Shown here piece after piece: positions 16,969-25,339 of a stretch of 64,000 nucleotides of DNA. Source of the DNA: Streptomyces sclerotialus. Lineage in GTDB: Bacteria > Actinomycetota > Actinomycetes > Streptomycetales > Streptomycetaceae. Position numbers and translations under genes: made by a program. The notes beneath the pieces are model-generated. The model saw only the letters and a program-made list of their open reading frames with translations, was not told where the DNA came from and did no database searches. Position 1 is the first letter of the stretch; every line of letters starts with the position of its first letter. The DNA is taken from contig JODX01000006.1 in the NCBI GenBank assembly GCA_000719105.1, forward strand, positions 124,001 through 188,000. Direction: 5' to 3'.

Positions 16969-18289
16969 CGCGAACGGTAACGCCGCCCACACCGGCGGCG
17001 ACCGGCACGACCGGCGCGCGCTGATCCTGGTGGAGAACCTGTCGGTGCCGTTCGACCGGCGGGTGTGGCAGGAGTGCACGACGCTGCGCGACGCGGGCTG
17101 GGAGGTGCACGTCATCTGCCCCCGGGGAGAGAAGCGGGACACGGAGCCGGAGGCGGTGATCGACGGGGTGCGGATCCACCGCTACCCGTTGCGCGCCGCC
17201 ACCGGAGGACCGGCCGGCTACCTGCGGGAGTACGGATCGGCGCTGTGGCACACGGTCCGGCTGGCCCGCAAGGTCGGCCCGGTCGACGTGGTCCACGCCT
17301 GCAATCCGCCCGACCTGCTGTTCCTGCCGGCGCTGTGGCTGAAGCGGCGCGGCGCGCGGTTCGTCTTCGACCAGCACGACCTGGTACCCGAGCTGTACCT
17401 CTCCCGGTTCGGCCGTGGCAAGGACCTGCTCTACCGCGCCGTGTGCGCGCTGGAACGGCGGACCTACCGGGCCGCGGACATCGTGCTCGCCACGAACGAG
17501 AGCTACCGGGACGTCGCGCTGCGCCGTGGCGGCAAGCGGCCGGAGGACGTCTTCGTGGTGCGCAGCGCGCCCGCCGTCGACCGGTTCCGGCCGGTGCCGG
17601 CCGAGCCCGAGCTGAAGCGCGGCAAGCCTCATCTGCTGTGCTACCTCGGCGTCATGGGCCCGCAGGACGGCGTCGACTACGCCTTGCGGGCCCTGGCGAA
17701 GCTGCGCGACGAGGTCGGGCGGACCGACTGGCATGCGGTGTTCGTCGGCGCCGGCGACGCCTTCGACGCGATGGTGGAGCTGTCCGGGCGGCTCGGGCTC
17801 TCCGATCAGGTGGAGTTCACCGGGCGCATTCCGGACGCCGATCTGGTGCGCCACCTGTCCACCGCGGACGTGTGCCTCTCCCCCGACCCGCGCAATCCGC
17901 TCAACGACGTGTCGACCATGAACAAGGTCCTGGAGTACATGGCGATGGGCCGGCCGATCGTCTCGTTCGACCTGCGGGAGGCGCGCGTCTCCGCCGGCGA
18001 CGCCGCCGTCTACGCGGCCGCCGACGACGAGGCCGAGTTCGCGAAGCTCATCGCGCTGCTGCTGGACGATCCGGAGCGGCGGGCCCGGATGGGCGAGATC
18101 GGCCGGGAGCGGATCAGCGGGCCGCTCTCCTGGCGGAACTCGCAGGCGTCGCTGCTCGCCGCCTACGCCGCTGCGTGCCGTGACCGTACTTCGGTGCCGG
18201 CGGGCAGCCCGGTTGGGAAAGGGGTGCGCACAGGGCTGCGCACGGGGCTTCGGGCGGGGCTTCGGGCAGGGCGGAGAGCGCGGCGTTGA
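16958..18289 (+). CDS. Glycosyltransferase family 4 (GT-B)
   Basis: This is a predicted cytosolic retaining glycosyltransferase that adds one sugar of the EPS repeat unit. It has the N-terminal acceptor-domain pattern of GT4 enzymes (VENLSVPFDRRVWQE, VHACNPPDLLFLP) and a C-terminal nucleotide-sugar domain (residues about 215-390) with a KVLEYMAMGRPIVSFD block at the usual E-x7-E-like site. Start is TTG 16958, overlapping the stop of the dehydrogenase. The last 20 residues are a short Arg-Gly-Leu repeat encoded by tandem GGGCTTCGGGC-type units at 18225-18275; that tail is unlikely to be part of the fold. Donor and acceptor are unknown. Confidence 0.88.
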   Translation: MLGNANGNAAHTGGDRHDRRALILVENLSVPFDRRVWQECTTLRDAGWEVHVICPRGEKRDTEPEAVIDGVRIHRYPLRAATGGPAGYLREYGSALWHTVRLARKVGPVDVVHACNPPDLLFLPALWLKRRGARFVFDQHDLVPELYLSRFGRGKDLLYRAVCALERRTYRAADIVLATNESYRDVALRRGGKRPEDVFVVRSAPAVDRFRPVPAEPELKRGKPHLLCYLGVMGPQDGVDYALRALAKLRDEVGRTDWHAVFVGAGDAFDAMVELSGRLGLSDQVEFTGRIPDADLVRHLSTADVCLSPDPRNPLNDVSTMNKVLEYMAMGRPIVSFDLREARVSAGDAAVYAAADDEAEFAKLIALLLDDPERRARMGEIGRERISGPLSWRNSQASLLAAYAAACRDRTSVPAGSPVGKGVRTGLRTGLRAGLRAGRRARR

Positions 18290-19677
18290 GCGATGACACG
18301 ATCCGCCTGGCAACGATCGGGCGGATACTCCGCAGGCGCGGGCGGCTGCTCGCCGTCCTCGCCGTGGTGGGTGCGCTCGTCGGCTACGGCGCCTCTCTGC
18401 TGTTCCCGCCGCGCTACACGACGTCGGCATCGGTGCTGCTGCCGGGGGCGTGGGAGGAGCGCGAGCTACGCACCCAGACGCAGATCGCGACCAGTTCGGT
18501 GGTGGTCGACCGCGTGGCCGCCACGCTCGACTGGACCGGAGTCAGCGGCGGCGAGCTGCGGGACCGGGTGAGCGCCGAGGACACCGACGGGAACATCATC
18601 AAGATCTCGGGCACGGCCGACACTCCGGAGCGCGCACAGCAGCTCTCCGACGAGGTCGCCCAGCAGTTCGTCACCTTCGCCGCGCGGATCGCGGGCGACG
18701 ACCCCGGCGCGGTGGAGGGGCCCGAGGCGCTGCGGCAGCAGGTGGAGCAGACCAACCGCCGCATCACCGAACTGGCCGATGCGGCCGACCCGGGCCGGAC
18801 CGTGGAGAGCGTGCAGGCCCGCACCGAACTCGAGAAGCTGCGCGCCTCGCTGGAGAAGGCCATGGAGAAGCTGGACGAGGCCGACCCGGCGACCGACCGG
18901 GCCGCCATGGTCGTCATGGGACCGGCGGCCCGGCCGTCCGGCGAGGCACCGCCGACGAGGATGCAGCTCATCCTCGCCGGGGCGCTGCTGGCCTTCCTGC
19001 TCGGCGTCATCGGCCATCTCGCCGCCGCACGGGCGAGCCGCCGGCTGCGTACCGGACCGGAGATCGCCGCGGCGCTGGGCTCGCCGCTGCTGGGCACCGT
19101 CGACGTGCCCGGTGAACAGCCCGCGCCCGGGCCGGAAGGCCGTGGCCCGCGGGCCTGGACCCGTCGGCTGCTGGGCGTCGACACCCGGTGGGACGTACCG
19201 GCCCCGCGGATGTCCGGTGACGAGGCCAGCAGGCGGATCCGCTACCGGCGGGTGTGCGATCGCCTCCGGGAGCAGCTGCCGGCCTCCCGGCGGCTGCTGG
19301 TCGCCGTACCGGACGGCGACGAGAGCGCCCGCCGGGCCGCCGGGCAGCTCGTCGCCGAGGCCGGGAGCGATCCTTCCCCGGCCTCTTCGAGCAGGGGATA
19401 CCCCGCGCTGCGGGTGGTGGAGGTCTCGGTGGACCGTCCGGTGGTCCCGGACCGCGGCACCGAGTCCGGGGTCCTGGTCGTGCTCAGCGCCGGCCACTGG
19501 ACCGCAGGGGAGCTCGCCGGCCTCGCCGAGGCGTGCGCGGACGGCCGGCACGAGGTCGTCGGCATCGTCGTCGTCGGCACGGTCCGGGCCCGTCCATCGC
19601 AGCCGGCCGGCCCTCCTCCGGACGACGCCGCTGTGGCGCTCGCGGTGCGCGGCCACGCGACGGGGGGTTCGGTGTGA
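18286..19677 (+). CDS. Wzz-like chain-length protein with degenerate kinase-like C-terminus (first copy)
   Basis: This is a predicted membrane protein that regulates EPS chain length or export. It has two hydrophobic helices (about 20-40 and 228-247) flanking an extracytoplasmic domain with coiled-coil character (about 120-215). The C-terminal cytosolic region (about 320-450) looks like the remains of a BY-kinase fold: strands such as LLVAVPDGDES and GVLVVLSAGHW remain, but no Walker A lysine or Tyr-rich tail is present. It starts with TTG in a 4-nt TTGA overlap with the preceding stop and ends in a GTGA overlap with a second Wzz-like gene. Function is inferred from fold pattern and context. 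Confidence 0.8.
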   Translation: MSDDTIRLATIGRILRRRGRLLAVLAVVGALVGYGASLLFPPRYTTSASVLLPGAWEERELRTQTQIATSSVVVDRVAATLDWTGVSGGELRDRVSAEDTDGNIIKISGTADTPERAQQLSDEVAQQFVTFAARIAGDDPGAVEGPEALRQQVEQTNRRITELADAADPGRTVESVQARTELEKLRASLEKAMEKLDEADPATDRAAMVVMGPAARPSGEAPPTRMQLILAGALLAFLLGVIGHLAAARASRRLRTGPEIAAALGSPLLGTVDVPGEQPAPGPEGRGPRAWTRRLLGVDTRWDVPAPRMSGDEASRRIRYRRVCDRLREQLPASRRLLVAVPDGDESARRAAGQLVAEAGSDPSPASSSRGYPALRVVEVSVDRPVVPDRGTESGVLVVLSAGHWTAGELAGLAEACADGRHEVVGIVVVGTVRARPSQPAGPPPDDAAVALAVRGHATGGSV

Positions 19678-21227
19678 CGACGAGCACGACGTCGGAGCCG
19701 TCGGCCGCCGCTCCGCTGCTGGATCTGCAGGCGCTGGTGGTGGCGGTGCGCAGACGCCGCCGTCTCTGGGGCTCCCTGGCGCTGCTGGGGCTGCTGGCCG
19801 GCGCTGCGCTGGCGCTCCTGCTGCCGCCGCCGCCGAGCGCGGTGACCAAGGTGCTGGTCGCGCATCAGGAGGACCAGCCGAACGACACCGGAACGCTGAT
19901 CCGCACCGATGTCGAGGTGCTGCAGACCACGCGGATCGCCGGCGCGGCCCTGAAGTCCCTCGAGTCCTCGGAGGAACCGGAGGACTTCATGCGGGACTAC
20001 CGGGGCACCGGCGTGACCAACAACCTGCTGCGGATCGATGTGACGGGTGACAGCGACGCGGACGCGGTGGCCCGGGCCGGGGCGCTGGCCGACGCGTTCG
20101 TCGCGGATCATGTGCGGCGGATGCGGGAGGCCGCCGAGGCCGAGGCCAAGGCCCTGCTCGAGCAGCGTGACCGCATGCGGGACGAACTCGCCGAGGTCAA
20201 CGAGGCGATCGGCGACCGGTCGCCGGAGAGCGACCCGCAGGCGTCGGCGGACATGGAGTCGCTCTTCGCCCGCCGGGCCGAACTCACCTCGCGGATCGCC
20301 GACTTCAACCAGCGCGCCGAGGAGGCACGCGTCGGCACGCCCCAGCTCATCGCCCGCACACAGATCGTGGACGCCCCGCACGCGGTACGGCACTCCCTGC
20401 CCAGGACCGCTGCCACCCACGCCGTGATCGGGCTCGTGCTCGGCCTCGCCCTCGGGCTCGCGCTGGCCGCGGTCGGCGCGGTGGTCGCGGACCGCCCGGT
20501 GCTGCGCCGGGAGATCGCGGCGAACCTGGGCGCCTCGGTCATCGCGGAGCTGCCCCGCCGGTCGCCCGGACGGTGGCGGCGCCGGCGGACCCGGACGGCA
20601 CACGAACGGCTCACCGCGATGCTGGCCCGCACCGTACGCGGCACCGGAGAACCGGTGTCGTTGCTGGAGCTGGGCTGTGCGCGCAGCACGAGCGTGATCG
20701 CCCTCGACCTCGCCAGGGCCCTCGCGGCACAGGGGCCGGTGGTGATCGTCGACGGTCTGCCCGGCCCGCACCTCGCGGGCCTGCGCCGACAGCCGGGAGA
20801 CCCGGCCGTGGTCAGCGGCGAGGACGCCCCGGCCGTGTCCCCTCAGGAGCGCCGGCTGGGTGTCGGCTCGGTCGCACCCGGCACCGCGTGGACCGACCTC
20901 CAGTATCTGGGCACCCGGACCGTGCTCGTCGTGCGTGCCGGGCACGGCAGCGCCGCATGGCTGCACACCGTGGCGCGGCAGCTCGCGGACCAGCACATCC
21001 CGGTGATCGGTGTGGTGCTGATCGACCCCGATCCGCGGGACCGGACCGACGGCACGCTGTGGGCCGGGCCGCACACCGCGCTGCGCGGCCACCGCGAGTG
21101 GATGCCCCGGCAGAAGGGCGGGGGTGCCTCCCACGCCGTCGAGGCGGTGGGGGCGGATCAGCGGCACACGGAGCGGCTGCCGGTGCGGGCGGCACGGGTC
21201 CCGGACAGCGACCAGGAGGCGCGGTAG
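19674..21227 (+). CDS. Wzz-like chain-length protein with degenerate kinase-like C-terminus (second copy)
   Basis: This 517-residue protein has a cytosolic N-terminus, transmembrane helices near 30-52 and 250-272, and an extracytoplasmic coiled-coil region (about 145-225, rich in Glu, Ala and Arg). The C-terminal domain has the order of a bacterial tyrosine kinase, but the P-loop position (about residue 333) reads GCARSTS instead of G-x-GKS/T, and the Walker A'-like strand reads VVIVDGLPG. It is therefore probably not an ATPase. It resembles the preceding gene only in architecture. The GTG start lies in a GTGA overlap. Together the two may form a mixed Wzz complex around the Wzy polymerase. 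Confidence 0.8.
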   Translation: MTTSTTSEPSAAAPLLDLQALVVAVRRRRRLWGSLALLGLLAGAALALLLPPPPSAVTKVLVAHQEDQPNDTGTLIRTDVEVLQTTRIAGAALKSLESSEEPEDFMRDYRGTGVTNNLLRIDVTGDSDADAVARAGALADAFVADHVRRMREAAEAEAKALLEQRDRMRDELAEVNEAIGDRSPESDPQASADMESLFARRAELTSRIADFNQRAEEARVGTPQLIARTQIVDAPHAVRHSLPRTAATHAVIGLVLGLALGLALAAVGAVVADRPVLRREIAANLGASVIAELPRRSPGRWRRRRTRTAHERLTAMLARTVRGTGEPVSLLELGCARSTSVIALDLARALAAQGPVVIVDGLPGPHLAGLRRQPGDPAVVSGEDAPAVSPQERRLGVGSVAPGTAWTDLQYLGTRTVLVVRAGHGSAAWLHTVARQLADQHIPVIGVVLIDPDPRDRTDGTLWAGPHTALRGHREWMPRQKGGGASHAVEAVGADQRHTERLPVRAARVPDSDQEAR

Positions 21228-21230
21228 CAC

Positions 21231-23147
21231 ATGTGCGGTATCGCAGGCACGTACTTATGGCCGGACGGGAAGGCCGTGACCGACCGGCTCACCGACACCC
21301 TCGCCCACCGCGGTCCGGACGGGGCGGGCCGGTACAGCCACTCCGCCGGTGACGGCGAAGTGCACCTCGGGCACCGTCGGCTGGCCATCGTCGACCTGTC
21401 CGGGACCGGCGCCCAGCCGATGGTCTCGGACGGCCTCGCGCTCACCTACAACGGCGAGCTGTACAACGCTCCGGAGCTGCGCGCCGAGCTGACGGCCGCC
21501 GGGGTGCGCTTCCGCGGTACGTCCGACACCGAGGTGCTGCTGGAGGCCTGGCGGCGCTGGGGCACGGACTGCCTGCCCCGGCTGCGCGGCATGTTCGCCT
21601 TCGCGGTCTTCGACGAGCGGACCGGTGAGCTGGTGCTCGCCCGCGACCAGCTCGGCATCAAGCCCCTGTTCCTGCTCCGGCGCGGCGCGGGCCTGGTGTT
21701 CGCCTCCGAGCTCAAGGCGCTGGCCGCCGCCACCGGCGGGTCGCTGGAGGTGGACCACGCCGCGCTGGTGGCCTCGCTGCTGTACTACTGGGTGCCGGAC
21801 TCGCGCTGCGCGTTCCGCGAGGCGGAGAAGCTGCCGCCGGGAAGCTGGCTGCGGTGCCGGCCGGACGGCCGGGTGGAGCGCGGCCGGTTCTGGAGCCTCA
21901 AGGACGTCGCGGCCGAGGGCCGGGAGCGGGCCCGCAGCGGCGAGCTGCCGGACCTGGCCGCCATCGTCGAGGAGTCGACCCGGCGGCACCTGCTCTCGGA
22001 CGTACCCGTGGCGACCTTCCTCTCCGGCGGCCTCGACTCCAGCTGGCTGACCGCGCTGGCGGCCCGCCATCAACCGGGGATCTCCGCCTACACGATCGGG
22101 TTCCGCGCCGAGGACGCCAGGTTCGAGGCGATGCCGGACGACCTGCGCTATGCCCGGCAGGTCGCCGGGCGGTTCGGTGTCGACCTGCACGAGATCGAGA
22201 TCGCTCCGGACGTCCTGGACCTGCTGCCGCGGATGACCCACCACCTGGACGAGCCGATCGGCGACCCCGCCGCGATCAACACGTATCTGATCTGCATGGC
22301 CGCCCGGGAGGCCGGGGTCAAGGTGATGCTCTCGGGGATGGGCGCCGACGAGCTGTTCGCCGGCTACCGCAAGCACCTGGCCAACCTGATCGCGCTGCGC
22401 TACCAGCGCGTCCCGCGGCCCCTGCGGCGCGGGGTGTCCGCGGCCGTGGACCGGCTGCCGGTCGCCACAGCACGCCGCGGGTACCGGTCGGTGCGCTTCG
22501 CGAAACGGTTCCTCTCCTTCGCCGAGCTGCCGGAGGAGACCGCGTTCCGGCGCAGCTACACCATGTACGACCAGGACGAGCTGCTCGCCCTGGTCGACCC
22601 GGACCTGGCCGGGACGGTCGACGACGTACTGACCGAGCACGCGGACGTCTACCGGGACAACGACCTGGACGACTTCGTCAACCGCATGTGCCTGGCCGAC
22701 GCCCGGATGTTCCTGCCGGGCCTGAACCTCGCCTACACGGACCGCTCGAGCATGGCCGCGTCGACCGAGGTGCGGGTGCCGTACGTGGACGTCGAGGTGG
22801 TCAGGGCGGCGTTCGCCGTGCCCGGTGACCGCAAGATCGCCGGACGGCAGGGCAAGGCCGTGCTCAAGGAGGCGGCCACCTCGATCCTGCCCCGGGAGAT
22901 CGTGTACCGGCCCAAGGGCCTGTTCAGCGCACCGCTGCGGGCCTGGATGAGCCGGGATCTCGCGCCGCTGGTCCGCGAGGTGGTCAACGACGGCGAGCTC
23001 GTCCGTTCCGGCCTGCTGCGCCGCGACGCGCTGCAGCGGATGGTCGCCGAGGACGCCGCCGGGCAGCGGGACTTCTCCAAGCATCTGTGGCATGTGCTGA
23101 CCCTTGAGTACTGGTATCGCGGCGCGACTTCCGGGGAGTTCGAGTGA
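21231..23147 (+). CDS. Asparagine synthase-like glutamine amidotransferase
   Basis: This is a class B asparagine synthetase family protein. Cys2 follows the start Met directly (MCGIAG), giving the N-terminal glutamine amidohydrolase nucleophile, and the synthetase domain has the ATP pyrophosphatase loop LSGGLDSS near residue 264. The length, 638 residues, is usual for this family in polysaccharide clusters. The genuine product may be asparagine, but inside an EPS operon such enzymes are thought to amidate a carboxylate, and the AlgD-like dehydrogenase nearby would supply a uronic acid. AGGAGG lies about 10 nt upstream of the ATG. It overlaps the next gene by GTGA, so it is clearly cotranslated with the cluster. 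Confidence 0.9.
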   Translation: MCGIAGTYLWPDGKAVTDRLTDTLAHRGPDGAGRYSHSAGDGEVHLGHRRLAIVDLSGTGAQPMVSDGLALTYNGELYNAPELRAELTAAGVRFRGTSDTEVLLEAWRRWGTDCLPRLRGMFAFAVFDERTGELVLARDQLGIKPLFLLRRGAGLVFASELKALAAATGGSLEVDHAALVASLLYYWVPDSRCAFREAEKLPPGSWLRCRPDGRVERGRFWSLKDVAAEGRERARSGELPDLAAIVEESTRRHLLSDVPVATFLSGGLDSSWLTALAARHQPGISAYTIGFRAEDARFEAMPDDLRYARQVAGRFGVDLHEIEIAPDVLDLLPRMTHHLDEPIGDPAAINTYLICMAAREAGVKVMLSGMGADELFAGYRKHLANLIALRYQRVPRPLRRGVSAAVDRLPVATARRGYRSVRFAKRFLSFAELPEETAFRRSYTMYDQDELLALVDPDLAGTVDDVLTEHADVYRDNDLDDFVNRMCLADARMFLPGLNLAYTDRSSMAASTEVRVPYVDVEVVRAAFAVPGDRKIAGRQGKAVLKEAATSILPREIVYRPKGLFSAPLRAWMSRDLAPLVREVVNDGELVRSGLLRRDALQRMVAEDAAGQRDFSKHLWHVLTLEYWYRGATSGEFE

Positions 23148-25339
23148 AACAGGTTGTGCAGAACTACAAGAGCGGTGAACTGGCGCTGCTCGACGTCCCG
23201 GTGCCGGGGTGCAAGCCGGGCGGTGTGCTGGTCCGGAGCGCCTACTCGCTCATCTCCACCGGGACCGAGCTGATGAAGGTGTCCGAGGCCGGCATGTCGA
23301 TGGTGGGCAAGGCCCGCTCCCGGCCCGACCAGGTGGCCAAGGTCATGCAGAGCGTCGCCGTCAACGGGGTGCCCGCCACCTACCGCAAGGTGATGGGCAA
23401 GCTGGACTCCTACACGCCGCTGGGCTACTCGCTGTGCGGGGTGGTCGAGCAGGTCGGCGCCGGGATCGACGACGTGAAGGTCGGTGACCTGGTGGCCTGC
23501 GCCGGCAACGAGCACGCGCTGCACGCCGAGCTGAACTGGGTGCCGAAGAACCTCTACACCCCGGTGCCGGACGGCCTCGCGCCGCGGCACGCCGCCTTCG
23601 GCACCGTCGGGTCGATCGCGCTGCAGGGCGTCCGCCAGGGCGAGCCGCAGCTCGGCGAGGTGGCACTGGTCATCGGCCTCGGGCTGATCGGGCAGCTCGT
23701 GGTGCAGCTCCTCACCGCCTCGGGGGTCCGCGTCGTCGGGGCCGACCCCGACCCGGCGCGCTGCGAGCTCGCCGCGCGCCTGGGCGCCGCCGCCTGCGGC
23801 GATCCCGCGTCCGCGGCCGTGGAGACCGCCGTCGCCGAGCTCACCGACGGGCACGGCGTGGACCAGGTGTACCTGGCCGCCGGCGGCGGCAGCAACCAGC
23901 CCGTCGAGCTGGCCGCCCGGCTCTGCCGGGACCGCGGCCGGGTCGTCGACATCGGCAAGTGCCGGCTGGACCTGCCGTGGAACGCGTACTACGAGAAGGA
24001 GCTCGACGTCCGGTTCTCCCGCAGTTACGGCCCCGGGCGCTACGACCCGGAGTACGAGCTCGAGGGCCGGGACTACCCGATCGGCTATGTGCGCTGGACC
24101 GAGCGCCGCAACCTGGCGTGCTTCCTCGACCTCGTCGCCCGCGGCCGCGTCGACGTGGAGCCCCTCATCTCCCACGTCGCCGACTTCGACGACGCCGTCG
24201 AGACGTACCGGCGCCTGAAGGACGGCGACCTGAAGGCCGTGGCGGTGCTGTTCCGGTACCCCGGACAGGCGGACGACAAGGCCGAGGCGGCGGCCCCGGT
24301 GGTGGCCGTGCCCGCGGTGGCTGTTTCCACCGAGAGCGTGAAGCGGGGCCCGGCCCGGGCCGCCGACACGCCGGTGCGGCTCGCGTTCGTCGGCGCGGGG
24401 AACTACGCGACCTCGATGCTGCTGCCGCACCTGGTACAGCGCGACGGCGTCGAGCTGTCGACCGTCGTCACCACGACGGCGCTGTCCGCGGCCAACGCGC
24501 AGCGGAAGTTCGGCTTCGCCGGCGCGACCACCGATCTCGACGCCGTGCTCGGCGACAAGTCCGTCGACGCGGTGTTCGTGGTCACCCGGCACAGCTCGCA
24601 CGCCGAACTGACCCGGAAGGCGCTGCTGGCCGGCAAGGCGGTGTTCGTGGAGAAGCCCCTCGCGCTCACCGAGGACGAGCTGGCCTCCGTGGTCGCGGCG
24701 GTGGAGGAGTCCGGCAACGACCGGCTCCAGGTGGGCTTCAACCGCCGGTTCGCGCCGCTGCTGCGGGAGGCCAGGGAGCGGTTCGGCGCCCGGACCGGTC
24801 CGGCGCACCTCCGCTACCTGGTCAACGCGGGCCGGCTGCAGCACGGCAGCTGGTACCTCCAGCAGGGCACCGAGGGCTCGCGGTTCGCCGGCGAGGGCGG
24901 GCACTTCATCGACACGGCGAGCTGGCTGCTCGGGGCCGACCCGGTCTCGGTGTACGCGACCGCCACGCCCGGCAACGAGGACCTCCAGGCCGTACTGCGC
25001 TACCCGGACGGGTCCACGGCCACCATCAGCTATGTCACCACCGGGGCGCCCGGCTTCCCCAAGGAGACGCTGGACCTCGTCGCGGACGGCAAGGTGCTGC
25101 GGCTCGACGACTTCGTCCGTGCCTCGGTGTACGGCCGTAAGAAGTGGGTCAGTTCGCGGCTGCCCAAGGCCCGGGACAAGGGCCAGAACGCCGAACTGGC
25201 CGCGTTCGTCAAGGCCGTGCGGACCGGCGGGCCGATGCCGGTGCCGCTGGAGTCGCTGGTCGCCACCACGGCGGCCACCCTCGCCGTGCAGGCCGGCCTG
25301 GCCGGCGGCGCGCCGGTGACGTTGGCGAGCGCGAGATGA
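23144..25339 (+). CDS. Two-domain oxidoreductase: zinc-type MDR dehydrogenase fused to Gfo/Idh/MocA
   Basis: This 731-residue fusion has an N-terminal medium-chain dehydrogenase/reductase domain (about 1-370; NAD(P)-binding VIGLGLIGQL) and a C-terminal Gfo/Idh/MocA domain (about 412-730; VGAGNYATSMLLP, and EKPLALTEDE with the family Lys). The two are joined by an Ala/Val-rich linker of about 35 residues. Such fusions are recurrent in exopolysaccharide loci next to heparinase-like genes, as here. The likely role is oxidation or reduction of a nucleotide-linked or free sugar; the substrate is unknown. The N-terminal half seems to lack the full structural-zinc Cys cluster of alcohol dehydrogenases. 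GTGA overlap upstream, ATGA overlap downstream. Confidence 0.88.
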   Translation: MKQVVQNYKSGELALLDVPVPGCKPGGVLVRSAYSLISTGTELMKVSEAGMSMVGKARSRPDQVAKVMQSVAVNGVPATYRKVMGKLDSYTPLGYSLCGVVEQVGAGIDDVKVGDLVACAGNEHALHAELNWVPKNLYTPVPDGLAPRHAAFGTVGSIALQGVRQGEPQLGEVALVIGLGLIGQLVVQLLTASGVRVVGADPDPARCELAARLGAAACGDPASAAVETAVAELTDGHGVDQVYLAAGGGSNQPVELAARLCRDRGRVVDIGKCRLDLPWNAYYEKELDVRFSRSYGPGRYDPEYELEGRDYPIGYVRWTERRNLACFLDLVARGRVDVEPLISHVADFDDAVETYRRLKDGDLKAVAVLFRYPGQADDKAEAAAPVVAVPAVAVSTESVKRGPARAADTPVRLAFVGAGNYATSMLLPHLVQRDGVELSTVVTTTALSAANAQRKFGFAGATTDLDAVLGDKSVDAVFVVTRHSSHAELTRKALLAGKAVFVEKPLALTEDELASVVAAVEESGNDRLQVGFNRRFAPLLREARERFGARTGPAHLRYLVNAGRLQHGSWYLQQGTEGSRFAGEGGHFIDTASWLLGADPVSVYATATPGNEDLQAVLRYPDGSTATISYVTTGAPGFPKETLDLVADGKVLRLDDFVRASVYGRKKWVSSRLPKARDKGQNAELAAFVKAVRTGGPMPVPLESLVATTAATLAVQAGLAGGAPVTLASAR

